From: JBALVT01 sp045110675
Lineage (GTDB): Bacteria > Pseudomonadota > Gammaproteobacteria > Pseudomonadales > Halieaceae
Reading direction: 5' to 3'
NCBI GenBank assembly: GCA_045110675.1
Contig: JBGCGJ010000033.1
Span: 1-50,737, forward strand
DNA: 50,737 nucleotides
Positions 25,633 to 35,442 of this stretch are shown one piece after another. The notes under the pieces are model-generated. The model did no database searches. It was not told the origin of the DNA and saw only the letters and a list, made by a program, of their open reading frames with translations. The stretch's first letter is position 1, and every line of letters starts with the position of its first letter. Both the position numbers and the translations under genes were made by a program.

Positions 25633-27966
25633 TTACTCCAGGATTTTTGCTCGGCGAGCCGAGGCCAGTGATCGCAAGGCCCTAACCTGTCGGTTGATGG
25701 CCCGCATTTCATCGGCGTGCTCTTGGCGTCTGACGGTTAACTCTGACGGGCTGACACTGATGTCGAGTAAGCCGCGAGACTTGGCGACTTTAAGGCCGGT
25801 TTCGAACATGGCCTTGGCAATAGATTCGCGGCTTACGACCTGCCGTTGTAAATACAGCTGCTTACCTATATTTACGCAGTCGCTAATGAATGCTTCCCGA
25901 TCAAATTTTTCCACCTGACCACTGCTCAGCAGTTGTTCGCTGACAATGCGATAAGCTTGCAGATAAGGTTCAAGGGCACCGTGTCCCAGCAGCGGAGATA
26001 TTTTCAGGAACAATTGGTGTAAGCCGCTCTTGCCTTGGAGTAGGTTCTCGCGCCAGCTTGGGTGCCTGATATCAAGATCCTGATACAAGCCGGTCAGAAA
26101 CTGATCTTTCTCCGGAAAGAAAAATTCCCACTGAAATAATTTACGCAATTGGAGGATTTCCTGCTCCAGTTCCTCCAGCGGGTTGTCGCCCATGCCCTCC
26201 AGATACAGTTTAGCCAGCGCTATATCGGCGATTGCCCCCGTGAACAGACAGTGGATGGCATTGTTGCGATAGTAAGCCGCATCCAGCGCCTTGTCTTCGA
26301 CGATGTTGTAGACCGGTTCTAGGCCCGCCTCGAAACAATGTACCACTGAACTGTTGATCAGCTGAGGTAGACCTGCTTTCAAAAGTTCTTCCGCCGAAAG
26401 ATCCCAGGAAAACGTGGTAGTGCATTGTGTGGCACTTAGGTATTCAAGCAATGTGTCCAGCTCTTGGCACAGTTCTGAGTGCGTCAAGGCCTGTGGTGAG
26501 GCCGCAAGAAGGGTGCCACAGATCAACGAAGCCATCGTCACGGGCGTACTGCGATTTAATTCTACGCAGGTTTCAAAGGCAAGCCTTTCAACGGCGATCG
26601 GGTCTCTGGTTTGACCGGAGTCCACGCGTGCCTGCATCGGGTCGCCGAAGCGGATATGGATTTTACCCATAGGTGTTTTGAAACTATTGAGGTACTGGTA
26701 AAACCAGGAAAGATTTTCCGGTTTTTTTACGCCCCCGAGCTGTTCGTGTGCATAGGCGTTAACATCAACAACCTGTTCAAAAACGACCGACAATGGAACG
26801 ATATACAGAGGCTGGGTTTTGTCAAAACGTTCCGCTGCATTGAGCAACCAGTTAAGCAAGCCATAGCGCGGTGGAACCAGTTTTCCCGTGCGTGAGCGTC
26901 CCCCTTCGATTGACCACAGTAATGGAAAACGCCGGCTTACCAGGTAATCGATATAGCGCTGTAGCACCGCTTTGTACACAGGATTGTCAGAGAAGGCGCG
27001 ACGAATAAAAATCATTCCTGAGGAGCGTTGGATGTTGCCGATTATTGGCCACTTCATATTGATTCCCCCAAAAGTGTGGGGGTGCGGTAGATCGTTGTCA
27101 TACAGCGCTGAATAAATCGCGAAGGAGTCCACCTGGGAACGGTGATTGCAAAGCAGGATGACTGGGTGTTCCCGGGACAGCTCTCGCAGTTTCTCTACCT
27201 GATCACTATCGATAACAATTTCACGGTCGTAACCGCGTGTGTAAACATAGCGACTTAGGCGAATGAGCAGATCGAGACCCAGTGGCGTTGAAGTGGGAAT
27301 CAGTTCTTTGATATACCCGCGGGCCTCTTCCGTCAGGTCCGTGGTCGCGGTGTTGTTCTTACCGCTGATTTTTACTAAGTCATTACGAAACTCCGGATCC
27401 TGCAGAATGTCGCTCTCAACGAAAGCCGGTTCCTTATAGCGATGACCGCGCAACTTTCTCTCGACTTTCTTCATTGCCAGCACGGCTCGACGCTGAACAA
27501 ACTCTCCTAGCGTTTGCTGCTCAGCATGCTCGGCGTAGTCTTTTCTCAGCTGTCCCAGGGTGGCGGGATCAGCGTGGATGGGAGAGCAGCGATCCGGGTT
27601 AAAGTTCAGTATCAACTTTTGCTGCAGCCATCCGGGGTTGTGAGGGTTGCCCAACAATAGATATCTCAGCCGCTGCTGGCCTGCAGCAGGCAACCAGAGT
27701 ACGCGCATGGGCAGTATCAGTGTCTGATCGTCCAAGCCATCTAGGTGTTGTTCTAGGCTGTCGGCGGATTTGGGTAGCGAAAGATCCAGTGTTATCTGTT
27801 GGGTCCGTGGGTTCACGTCCGTACCGCGGACGTTGCCTTCAAGCCAACGATCCATGACATCCCGTTCTGTACTGCTGCGACAATCAGTCAGTAGTAGTGC
27901 AGATTGACCTGCCCGTTCCAATTGTAGGTGCAAATCATCGGGACTGTGTTCGATGCTGTTGCTCAT
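25633..27966 (-). CDS. plsB: Glycerol-3-phosphate 1-O-acyltransferase PlsB
   Basis: This ~777-residue membrane-associated enzyme makes lysophosphatidate, the first step of glycerolipid synthesis. The four acyltransferase motifs are visible: NHRSQVDSF (HX4D at about 275-280), GMIFIRRAF, EGGRSRTGKLVPPRYGLL, and the later PLYIVPLSVVFE. Length is close to E. coli PlsB (~807). The ATG at 27966 overlaps the TGA of the upstream hydrolase as ATGA; the longer frame to 27987 is therefore rejected. It is the last gene of the WS/DGAT - HAD/PlsC - hydrolase - PlsB operon and supplies the backbone for triacylglycerol. Confidence 0.94.
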   Translation of the reverse strand: MSNSIEHSPDDLHLQLERAGQSALLLTDCRSSTERDVMDRWLEGNVRGTDVNPRTQQITLDLSLPKSADSLEQHLDGLDDQTLILPMRVLWLPAAGQQRLRYLLLGNPHNPGWLQQKLILNFNPDRCSPIHADPATLGQLRKDYAEHAEQQTLGEFVQRRAVLAMKKVERKLRGHRYKEPAFVESDILQDPEFRNDLVKISGKNNTATTDLTEEARGYIKELIPTSTPLGLDLLIRLSRYVYTRGYDREIVIDSDQVEKLRELSREHPVILLCNHRSQVDSFAIYSALYDNDLPHPHTFGGINMKWPIIGNIQRSSGMIFIRRAFSDNPVYKAVLQRYIDYLVSRRFPLLWSIEGGRSRTGKLVPPRYGLLNWLLNAAERFDKTQPLYIVPLSVVFEQVVDVNAYAHEQLGGVKKPENLSWFYQYLNSFKTPMGKIHIRFGDPMQARVDSGQTRDPIAVERLAFETCVELNRSTPVTMASLICGTLLAASPQALTHSELCQELDTLLEYLSATQCTTTFSWDLSAEELLKAGLPQLINSSVVHCFEAGLEPVYNIVEDKALDAAYYRNNAIHCLFTGAIADIALAKLYLEGMGDNPLEELEQEILQLRKLFQWEFFFPEKDQFLTGLYQDLDIRHPSWRENLLQGKSGLHQLFLKISPLLGHGALEPYLQAYRIVSEQLLSSGQVEKFDREAFISDCVNIGKQLYLQRQVVSRESIAKAMFETGLKVAKSRGLLDISVSPSELTVRRQEHADEMRAINRQVRALRSLASARRAKILE

Positions 27967-28892
27967 GCGAGGCTTGCATCCAGCCAATTCATTAGCTCTT
28001 CTATCACTTCCTCGCGATTAATTTCATTAAACATTTCGTGTCGACCATCGGTGTATTTTTTGATGGTGATATCTTCCAGTCCGGCTTGGCGGTAGTTATC
28101 TTCCAATCTGTGGATGGCCCGCCAATCTCCGTGTGCCGGATCTTTTTCTCCAGAAACTATATACAAAGGTAGGTCTTTGCGGACTGCGGCAACTACGAGA
28201 GCTTCTGTCGTTACCATCATGCCTGCAATCAAATCCTGCCAGGCACTGGCACACAAGGGGAAGCCGCACAGATGATCTTCTTCGTAGAGTTGACGTTGCT
28301 TAGTGTCACGGCTCAGCCAAGCGTGTGCTTCGCCCTCGTCGGGGAAGGCTGCGTTAAAACCCGCCACGATGCCCGCTTCGAGCACGTCGCTGACCTCGCC
28401 TCTTCCGAGGCGTTGTACCTCTGCATGAACCAGATCCGCGGCGTTGGCGACCGCGAAAATATCGGGGGAGCCGGAAAGAATCGCGGCGGCGAACTGCGCC
28501 GAATGCTGCAGCAATAGGCGTTGGGTGATTAACGAACCCAGGCTATGCCCGAGAATGATCAGGGGCGTGTTCGGGTTTTCTGTAGTAGCGCGCTCGCCCA
28601 GTGCTAGCACGTCCTCACAAACGCGTTCGAAAGCATTGGCTTGTCCCATATCTCCCAACTTGCCGCTGATCTCGCCGGTGCGACCGTGTCCGCGGTGATC
28701 CTCTGCATAGACGGAATACCCGTGTTGGTTGAACGCCTGCGCCAAGGTTTCATAGCGCCCGGAGTGCTCAGAACCGCCGTGTACGATCAGTACCACGGCT
28801 TTCGGATTTTTCGCCGGCCAGTGATGGCAAAATATTTGCTGATCATCCGGAGCGGAAAATATAAAGGTTCTCTTCGCTGGCTGACTGCTCAT
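27963..28892 (-). CDS. Alpha/beta hydrolase, monoacylglycerol-lipase type
   Basis: This ~309-residue protein has HGGSEHSGRYETLAQAFNQHGY, then EDHRGHGRTG and the nucleophile elbow ILGHSLGSLI, the classic monoglyceride lipase/lysophospholipase pattern. The catalytic histidine is near DGRHEMFNEINRE. It would release fatty acid from mono- or lysolipids in the cytosol. The start MSSQPAKRTF at 28892 follows the upstream gene by 25 bp; a frame to 28934 overlaps it. Its stop overlaps the plsB start by four bases (ATGA), implying translational coupling. Within a storage-lipid operon it could remodel acyl chains or mobilise stored lipid. Confidence 0.88.
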   Translation of the reverse strand: MSSQPAKRTFIFSAPDDQQIFCHHWPAKNPKAVVLIVHGGSEHSGRYETLAQAFNQHGYSVYAEDHRGHGRTGEISGKLGDMGQANAFERVCEDVLALGERATTENPNTPLIILGHSLGSLITQRLLLQHSAQFAAAILSGSPDIFAVANAADLVHAEVQRLGRGEVSDVLEAGIVAGFNAAFPDEGEAHAWLSRDTKQRQLYEEDHLCGFPLCASAWQDLIAGMMVTTEALVVAAVRKDLPLYIVSGEKDPAHGDWRAIHRLEDNYRQAGLEDITIKKYTDGRHEMFNEINREEVIEELMNWLDASLA

Positions 28893-28917
28893 GTTGTCAT
28901 TCCGGTGTGCTATGTTT

Positions 28918-30348
28918 TTAGTCTTGGGTATCAAGGGCTTTCAAGTATTTCTGGTGGAGATTTTCAAGTTTTTCCCCCAGAGTTTCCCGAGTCCAATTCT
29001 TGGTTGAAACAGGTTTGAGAATTTCGATGTGCAAGGTTCCTGGTCGTACAAAATTCTGCCCTCTGGGCCAAAGTTCGGTAGCGTTTTTCACCACAATCGG
29101 CACGATAGGAACGCCAGTCTGCAAGGCGATGTGGAAAGCACCTTTCTTGAACGGTTCAAGTCGCTTGCTGTAACTGCGCGTTCCCTCCGGTGCAATACAC
29201 AGCGAGTAACCTTTTTTAATTCGCTCTGCGGCATCGTCACAGGCTGCAATAGCAGCTTCGCGATTGGTGCGGTCGAACAGTATGAAGCCCGCATCTTTTA
29301 GCATTGGGCCCAGTATGGGTAAGTCACCCGCCTCAATTTTTCCCATCATGAAGTAATCGCGTTTCACTAGTGCCGGGGCAATGTAGCCGTCGAGAATGCT
29401 CTGGTGATTGATCACAAAGATGGCGGGGCGCTTTTCCCATAGGTACTTCTCATTCTTGATGTCCAGCTTTACACCGCCCAGATCCAAGGCGTTTTCGGCA
29501 TAGCTGGTAAAGCTCATCAAAGCCGCACGGTGGCGATCAGCAGCGCCCAGTAGCCTGGCAGCTTTTCCTGTCAGGATTGCGGGCGCCATAGCTCCGAACA
29601 TTGCACCGGTGCGAGCCACATCTAGAAAGCTTGCCCTGGCTCTGCTGCGGAACTTGCAGATAGGCCAGTCTTGCGAACGGGCGTGCAGCTCCAGGTCTTT
29701 GGACGGGTTGACGGCTACAGGGTGGCCCACGGCCTCAAGCAGTGGCAGGTCTTCCAGCGCGTCGGTATAAAACCAGGCATTGCCCAATTTGATTTTGTGG
29801 CTTTTACACCAGGTATCTGCAGCATTGAACTTACCCTCGGCCCAGCAAGCTTCTCCCTTAATGACGCCCGTGAGTTTGCCCTCATTCACTTCCAGTTCTG
29901 TGCACAGAATATCTTCTATACCCAGCGCTTCTGCGACCGGCTCGATTTGATAGCGAGTAGCGGAGGAAACAATCACCAGTTGATGACCGAGCTGACGGTG
30001 TGTGTCGACTAGCTCCTGAGCCTCCGCGTAGAGCTTTTTCTGCAGATGTTTATGGAACAATCGGTCGCCCAGCCGAATTAATTCGTGTTCGTCTACGTCG
30101 GTCAACATGCCCACTGCTGATTCAAGTAACTCTTCAAAATCGTAGACGTCACGGCTGTGGCCCAGTGCCATTAGAATTTGCTGGGTAGCGCCCACCACGC
30201 TGACTTGTTTAGCCTTTAGTTGCTCAATCAGTAGTGGGATGGCGCTATAGACCGCGATCAAAGTGCGATCCAGGTCGAACATGGCGACTCGTTTACTGTT
30301 GTTCTTCAGGCCTCGCAGCGTAGCCAAGTGGTTACGATAATCTGACAT
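28918..30348 (-). CDS. HAD-IB phosphatase - 1-acylglycerol-3-phosphate acyltransferase fusion
   Basis: This 476-residue two-domain protein has an N-terminal HAD subfamily IB phosphatase (motif I FDLDRTL, D25 and D27; SSATRYQIEP at about 128; YTDALEDLPLL at about 194). The C-terminal PlsC acyltransferase has NHQSILDG (H315, D320), GFILFDRTNRE, APEGTRS at about 386-392 and GVPIVPIVVKN. PlsC makes phosphatidate; the phosphatase domain could supply the dephosphorylation to diacylglycerol, though this is inferred from the fusion. Its ATG shares one base with the stop of the WS/DGAT gene (TAATG). The same fusion is known in mycobacteria. Confidence 0.93.
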   Translation of the reverse strand: MSDYRNHLATLRGLKNNSKRVAMFDLDRTLIAVYSAIPLLIEQLKAKQVSVVGATQQILMALGHSRDVYDFEELLESAVGMLTDVDEHELIRLGDRLFHKHLQKKLYAEAQELVDTHRQLGHQLVIVSSATRYQIEPVAEALGIEDILCTELEVNEGKLTGVIKGEACWAEGKFNAADTWCKSHKIKLGNAWFYTDALEDLPLLEAVGHPVAVNPSKDLELHARSQDWPICKFRSRARASFLDVARTGAMFGAMAPAILTGKAARLLGAADRHRAALMSFTSYAENALDLGGVKLDIKNEKYLWEKRPAIFVINHQSILDGYIAPALVKRDYFMMGKIEAGDLPILGPMLKDAGFILFDRTNREAAIAACDDAAERIKKGYSLCIAPEGTRSYSKRLEPFKKGAFHIALQTGVPIVPIVVKNATELWPRGQNFVRPGTLHIEILKPVSTKNWTRETLGEKLENLHQKYLKALDTQD

Positions 30349-31817
30349 TACTTGCGTTTCCTTGTGCGCTTGCGTTTTGTTGCGCGAGGTAGGGTGGCTT
30401 CTCGTAGATCGAGGTAGGCCTGCTCCATGGCATCGCCGAGCTGTGAGGGTTCAGGCAAAATGTTGCTGCTCGAACTCATTGAAATGCTCAACTTGCCGGC
30501 GCAGGTTGTCAGGCCCAGGAACAGACCGAAGCCGTTCATTACCGGCATTGCCGCACCTATGGTTTGCAGCCGTCCACCCAGTATGTGTAGATCCTGCTGA
30601 GGCCCAGGCAGATTTGATACGGAACAATTAAATTGAAAGGCTCGGTTAATTTTGCTCGCTGCTGCACCGACAACGTGACCAAGCAGGGCCTGCGCCTGAG
30701 CCGGAACAATCGAGACAATGTCTAATACTTTGCGAGAACCGCGCTGGCTGGCTCGGTACTTTGCGCCGGCAGACGATTGCGCAATGGCGATCAGACGCTC
30801 AAGCGGATCCTCTGTGTCGGTATGCATATTGACGATCATGGCGGAGATTTTATTGCCACCGGCTCCGGCTTCTTCTGCGGTGCGAATGTTGACGGGGCAA
30901 CCGGCTTTCATAGGTGCATCGGGCAGTTCATCCACAGCGATCAGGTAGTTGCGCAGTCCACCGCTGCAGATTGCCAGTAGTACATCGTTTACGGTTGCTC
31001 CGGGAACTGCCTTGCGCATAGCTTTGATGTCGGCGAGGTGGAAACTGCGGCTATCCCAGGCGCTTTCATTGCCTATTCCCTGGTTGAATAATGTCTGTGG
31101 GATACCTGCAGGTTCATCCGGAAGATCTATAGGGGCAGCTTCGACGACCGGGGGAGGACTATCCTCCTGTTCAGAAACGCGGCGAGGTTTGGCTCCGAGA
31201 AGTTCAAGGCTTTTGTCCAGGGCGGCCACGTTTCGCACTGCTGCTCTAAATAAACCTTCTCTCAGGCCGGGTTTTCGCGCGGTACGGATCGCTGCTTGTA
31301 CGATCTCTAGCTCAGGAGCATCGGGGCAATCATGAATGCGTGCGATGATGTCCATTCCGGTGGCGCCGTCGATGGCAACGTGATGGAACTTACCGAGAAT
31401 GGCAAAGCTCCGGGCTGGCAATCCGGGGATGTCGTTCAGTTCCGGGACCAGAGTCATCTCCCATAAGGGGTGATCCGGGCTCAGTGGCTGGGAGTGAATA
31501 CCGGAAACCAGTGAACAGAAGTCCGCCCAGTTGCTGCCTGCAGGCATAGGTGCTTCACGCACATGATAGAGCAGCTCAAAGCCCTCATCGTCGATCCAAT
31601 AGGGGTAATCAAAATCCAGAGGCAGGCGGTGAATCTTGCGGGTAAATATCGGCGATACGTCCAGTCTGGACGCCACGTGATCCATCAGCGCCTTGCGGCT
31701 GATCGCTGCGCTGGCGCATCCGCTGGCGTCATAGATCCAGACGAAGGTGCCGTGGGCGTGCGTCGATTCGTTCTCTAGATAGAGGAACGCCGCATCCATT
31801 GGCGAAAGTTGCTGCAT
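30348..31817 (-). CDS. Wax ester synthase / diacylglycerol acyltransferase (WS/DGAT)
   Basis: This ~489-residue enzyme transfers an acyl group from acyl-CoA to diacylglycerol or a fatty alcohol, making triacylglycerol or wax ester. The catalytic HHxxxDG motif is FHHVAIDGATGMD (H145, H146, D150, counted from this start), with PLWEMTLVP before it and NDVLLAICSGGLRNYL later. The C-terminal block SVSNLPGPQQDLHILGG is typical. The start MQQLSPMDAAFLYLENE at 31817 matches the family N-terminus; the reading frame extends to 31886 without a better site. The C-terminus is very basic (RATKRKRTRKRK). It is the first gene of the lipid operon. Confidence 0.93.
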   Translation of the reverse strand: MQQLSPMDAAFLYLENESTHAHGTFVWIYDASGCASAAISRKALMDHVASRLDVSPIFTRKIHRLPLDFDYPYWIDDEGFELLYHVREAPMPAGSNWADFCSLVSGIHSQPLSPDHPLWEMTLVPELNDIPGLPARSFAILGKFHHVAIDGATGMDIIARIHDCPDAPELEIVQAAIRTARKPGLREGLFRAAVRNVAALDKSLELLGAKPRRVSEQEDSPPPVVEAAPIDLPDEPAGIPQTLFNQGIGNESAWDSRSFHLADIKAMRKAVPGATVNDVLLAICSGGLRNYLIAVDELPDAPMKAGCPVNIRTAEEAGAGGNKISAMIVNMHTDTEDPLERLIAIAQSSAGAKYRASQRGSRKVLDIVSIVPAQAQALLGHVVGAAASKINRAFQFNCSVSNLPGPQQDLHILGGRLQTIGAAMPVMNGFGLFLGLTTCAGKLSISMSSSSNILPEPSQLGDAMEQAYLDLREATLPRATKRKRTRKRK

Positions 31818-32204
31818 GCTGAGGGATATTCCATGGCCAGTGTGAACCCATAGAATAGGGAAGGGTGTGCTCGGGTTGGATGGCAATTAAGGCAAAGATA
31901 TATGCTCGCCCGAGTTATTGGGCTACAGGCTGATTTTCCCGGTGATATCTGCCTGAACGAGTGGAGCCCAGGGCTGGTGCTGTGAAGGGTTCAGGTCAAC
32001 AACGGCGCGAGTGCGAACAGCGCGAAACTTGCGATTGCAGCCGCGCTTAGCATGTCAATTCTAACGTTATGGATACTCATAAACGGGATGTTAGAAGATG
32101 GCCGTCCGCAGTGGAAAGAATTAATTTTTATAAACTAAAACCAAAAAGATATAAGAAGCCTCTGCAACGAGAACTTCTGTGCTAAACCGTTTGCGTGACT
32201 ATAA
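31818..32204. other. Intergenic region between lipid operon and transposon
   Basis: This 387-bp stretch should hold the promoter of the WS/DGAT operon. No confident tRNA, terminator or operator was found. A minus-strand ATG at 32080 opens 29 codons with a hydrophobic stretch (SAAAIASFALFALAPLL) but lacks a ribosome-binding site. No remaining part of the membrane-sensor gene cut at the other end of the transposon is recognisable here. Confidence 0.4.
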
Positions 32205-32287
32205 GGGGTACTAGGGTTTTTCCCTCCAAAAACGACACTTATCGCTTTAGGCCCCGCCAGTCGTGGCCTCCGAAGGGGTATTACTTT
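32205..32287. repeat. Left terminal inverted repeat of the Tn3 element
   Basis: Its first 42 bases are the exact reverse complement of the last 42 of the element (35401-35442); similarity continues to about base 82 with several substitutions. This is longer than the 38-bp repeats usual for Tn3. Confidence 0.9.
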
Positions 32288-32346
32288 TTCCTGACACCTG
32301 CAAATAGCGTTTTTAGCTATGATCGTGCCTTTTTGAGGCGATCACA

Positions 32347-35300
32347 ATGGCAGTTCAAAAACGAGTTCTCATTCTCAATGAGGCCGAAATAACAGCGTTC
32401 TACGGCAACCCCTGCTTTACAACCAATGATCAGCGCTTCTTTTTCTCGCTCAATGACCAAGAACGGGAGGCCGCGAACCAGTTTCGTGCCCCCCGGCAAC
32501 GCTGTATGTTTGTGGTTTTACTCGGATATTTTAAGGCGAAGCCTGTTGTGCTTCAGCCTCGCTATTTTCAACTAAAAGATGACCTGAAATATGTGACAGA
32601 AAATACGTTACCCGGCGTAGGCCATAGGCCGTTTAACCTGAGCCCAAAAGAGAGCGAGAGAATATATCAACGAATATTTTCACTCTGCCAGTACCAACGT
32701 TGGCGCTCTGAGCTGCACGAAAAAGATCTAATGGATTATCTCCAAAAGCAGGCAATGGTTTGGTCAGAACCACGATGCCTATTTGATGCAGCCGTCGAGT
32801 ATTTATCGAACCAGAAAGTTGCGCATCCCGCCTACAGCACACTTCAAAAGCTCATTAGCCAGGTTGTCGTCAGTTTCCATAGCGATCTTGTGCAACGCGT
32901 AAACGGAAAGCTGTCGAATACGGCAAGGCAAGCCGTCGCTGCGCTGCTGGAAGGGAAAGGTGAATTGTCGTTGCGCCAGCTCCGCCAATCAGCTCGCAAC
33001 TTTACCGGCGGTGAACTCGCAAAAGAACTGGCCGTTCACCAGCACGTCGCACAGTGGATGCCAGAGGTAAGCGCAGCGCTAGACGCACTCGCGCTATCTC
33101 AAAAAAACCAACAGCACTTTGCCGAACGGGTCGACTACTACGGCGCGAAACTCAAGCGCCAATCCATCGATAATCAGCGCTTGTATCTACTGTGTTATTT
33201 GCATCAGCGCTGGCAAGAAGCACAGGAACGTATCGCAGATGGCCTTGTTTACCATGTGAGGTACGCCAAGCAAAAAGCGAAGCAGTATGCGCAAGAATCC
33301 GTTGCTAAAGATTGGCGCAAAGCGGAGAAAAACGTCATTAAGGCAGCGGATGTTCTACGCCTATTTATCGATGACCCAGTGGATGAGCAGCAGGCGTTTG
33401 GCGCTGTACGGCAAAGCGCCTTCGATATCATCAGCAAAACAGATTTGGAATCTGTGTGCCTGTTTCTCAATGACCAGCGGCGATCAATCGACGAGGCCAC
33501 ATGACAATACTATGAGCAAAAAGATAGTTTGCGAGTCGGTCTTATCCGAGAGCTATTCATGTGCCTGCGGCTCGAAGGGAGTGAAGGCAGTGAGCGCTTG
33601 GCGCACACGCTGAGCCAGGCACAGGCAGAACTTGCCGAACACAATGAGCTCTCACAGTCAGCGTATTACAAGCGGCATCTGCCCCAAAATCAGCGCCCAT
33701 TCCTTCAAGACAAAGAAGGGCATCTCAATCTGAAACGGTACGAATGGTATTTGTATCTGCAAATTCCTAGCCGGCTCAATGGCAAGCTTACCTTGCCGGG
33801 AATCGCTAAATATCAGGCGTTAGAGGCTGATTTAGTCGAAAAGTCACGCTGGGGAAAGAATAAAAAATTGCTGATCGAACAAACTCAACTGCCCAAATTG
33901 GCGGCAGATCCAGTCCCTCTTATTCAAGACATGGAACAGGTCTTGGATTCACGTTTACGCGCAGTGAGCGACTATCTCGACAAGGCGGACAACCGGAATG
34001 TCGTCTTGAGAAATCCGAAAGGAAAGCGTTCGTGGCGATTGCCTACTGGTAGTAAATCAGCCATGGTCAACAATCCGTTCTTCCAACAACTGCCGACGAC
34101 AGCGGTTGCCGACGTACTGCGCATGGTCGATCGCGACACTGGTTTTATTGAATGTTTCAGGCATGTTTTAGGTGCGCAATCTAAGAATCGCGTGTATGAA
34201 CAAGACTTGCTCGCGATATTGGTGGGCAATGCAACCAACCAGGGCACCTATGGCATCTCGCAGATATCGGATCGATCTTACGAACAGCTCAGTACCATTC
34301 AAGCGAACTACCTGCGTCTGGAAACGATCGAAGCGGCAAACGACTGCATCAATAATGCGACAGCCAGATTGCCGATATTTAGACACTACAATATCCAGGA
34401 GGATATTGTCCATGCGAGCGCGGATGGACAGAAGTTCGAGGCCAAACGGGACACGTTTAAAACGCGCTATTCGTCAAAGTACTTTGGGCCCCAAAAAGGT
34501 GTATCAGCTATGAGCTTGATCGCAAATCATGCGGCGATTAACGCAAAGGTCATCGGCGCCAATGAACATGAATCGCATTACATTTTTGATCTTCTGTACA
34601 ACAACACTTCTGAGATTAAACCCGATGTATTATCCACCGACACACATGGCGTGAACCACGTAAACTTTGCGCTGCTGGATTTACTTGGCTACAGCTTCGC
34701 GCCACGGTATGCCCAGCCGGGGCGAATCATCAACGAGATGTTCGCGATCACTGAAGACGAGGCGGGTAAGGTGAACCTGTCGCTACGAACACCCATCAAC
34801 ACGAAATGTATTGCGCGTCACTGGGACAAAATTCAGCACATCGTCGTGTCGCTCAAGGAGCGGAAAACGACGCAGGCTCTGCTGGTAAGAAAACTCTCGA
34901 CCTACAAGAAAAACCACCCGTTGCTGGAGGCGCTGACGGAGTACAATCGGCTGGTAAAGGCAAACTATTTGCTGAGCTATATTGATGATGCTGATCTACG
35001 GAATTATGTTCAGCGAGCGCTCAATCGGGGAGAAGCCTACCATCAGTTACGGCGCGCGATCAGCGATGTGAATGGCGACAGATTCAGAGGCAATTCGGAC
35101 GAAGAGATTCAGTTGTGGAATGAGTGCGCAAGGCTTCTGACAAATGCGATTATCTATTTTAATTCCAGTGTTTTGAGTTATTTGCTTAAGAGCTTCGAAT
35201 ACCAGAAAGATGAGCAGAAGCTGGCGATCGTGAAACGAGCCTCGCCTGTGGCCTGGTACAACATCAATCTAAAAGGTACGTATCGCTTCAAATCGACTGG

Positions 35301-35361
35301 AGAAGTGCCCGATTTAGAGCAAATGATGCGCCATATTGAGGGATATAAGCCCGTGCGGTAA
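32347..35361 (+). pseudogene. tnpA: Tn3-family transposase TnpA interrupted by one in-frame TGA
   Basis: The reading frame runs from ATG 32347 (GAGGCGATC upstream) to 35361 in a single frame, about 1004 codons, the normal TnpA length. It is broken only by TGA at 33502-33504. Before the stop is the N-terminal DNA-binding part (DUF4158 type: LILNEAEITAFYG ... QRFFFSLNDQE). After it comes QYYEQKDSLRVGLIREL and the Tn3 DDE domain with HASADGQKFE (first Asp), LSTDTHGVNHVNF (second Asp) and LWNECARLL (Glu). TGG to TGA is the simplest origin, since a tryptophan fits there. Both halves are otherwise intact, so inactivation looks recent; restart at TTG 33529 would lack DNA binding. Confidence 0.9.
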
Positions 35362-35442
35362 AGTAATACCCTCTGGAAAGCCACGGCTGGCGGGGCCTAC
35401 AGCGATAAGTGTCGTTTTTGGAGGGAAAAACCCTAGTACCCC
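35361..35442. repeat. Right terminal inverted repeat of the Tn3 element
   Basis: It pairs with 32205-32287. The transposase stop codon lies at its inner border. Confidence 0.9.

Larger units (their letters stand above)
32205..35442 (+). mobile_element. Resolvase-less Tn3-family element (IS1071-like organisation)
   Basis: A 3238-bp element is bounded by terminal inverted repeats. Left 32205-32287 and right 35361-35442 start with GGGGTACTAGGG and match perfectly for 42 bases, then imperfectly to about 82. Inside is only a Tn3-type transposase; no resolvase, res site or cargo was seen, as in IS1071. No 5-bp target duplication is present: tataa lies on the left and aattt on the right. The right end interrupts a membrane-sensor gene whose remainder is missing, so a deletion next to the element, or recombination between copies, probably followed insertion. 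Confidence 0.9.

Noticed and set aside
31991..32080. 29-codon minus-strand ORF with a hydrophobic stretch
   Set aside because: No ribosome-binding site and no recognisable relative; mentioned only in the intergenic entry.
33502..33504. TGA in tnpA as selenocysteine or programmed recoding
   Set aside because: No selenocysteine insertion structure or slippery site is evident and Tn3 transposases do not use recoding; a TGG to TGA mutation is simpler.
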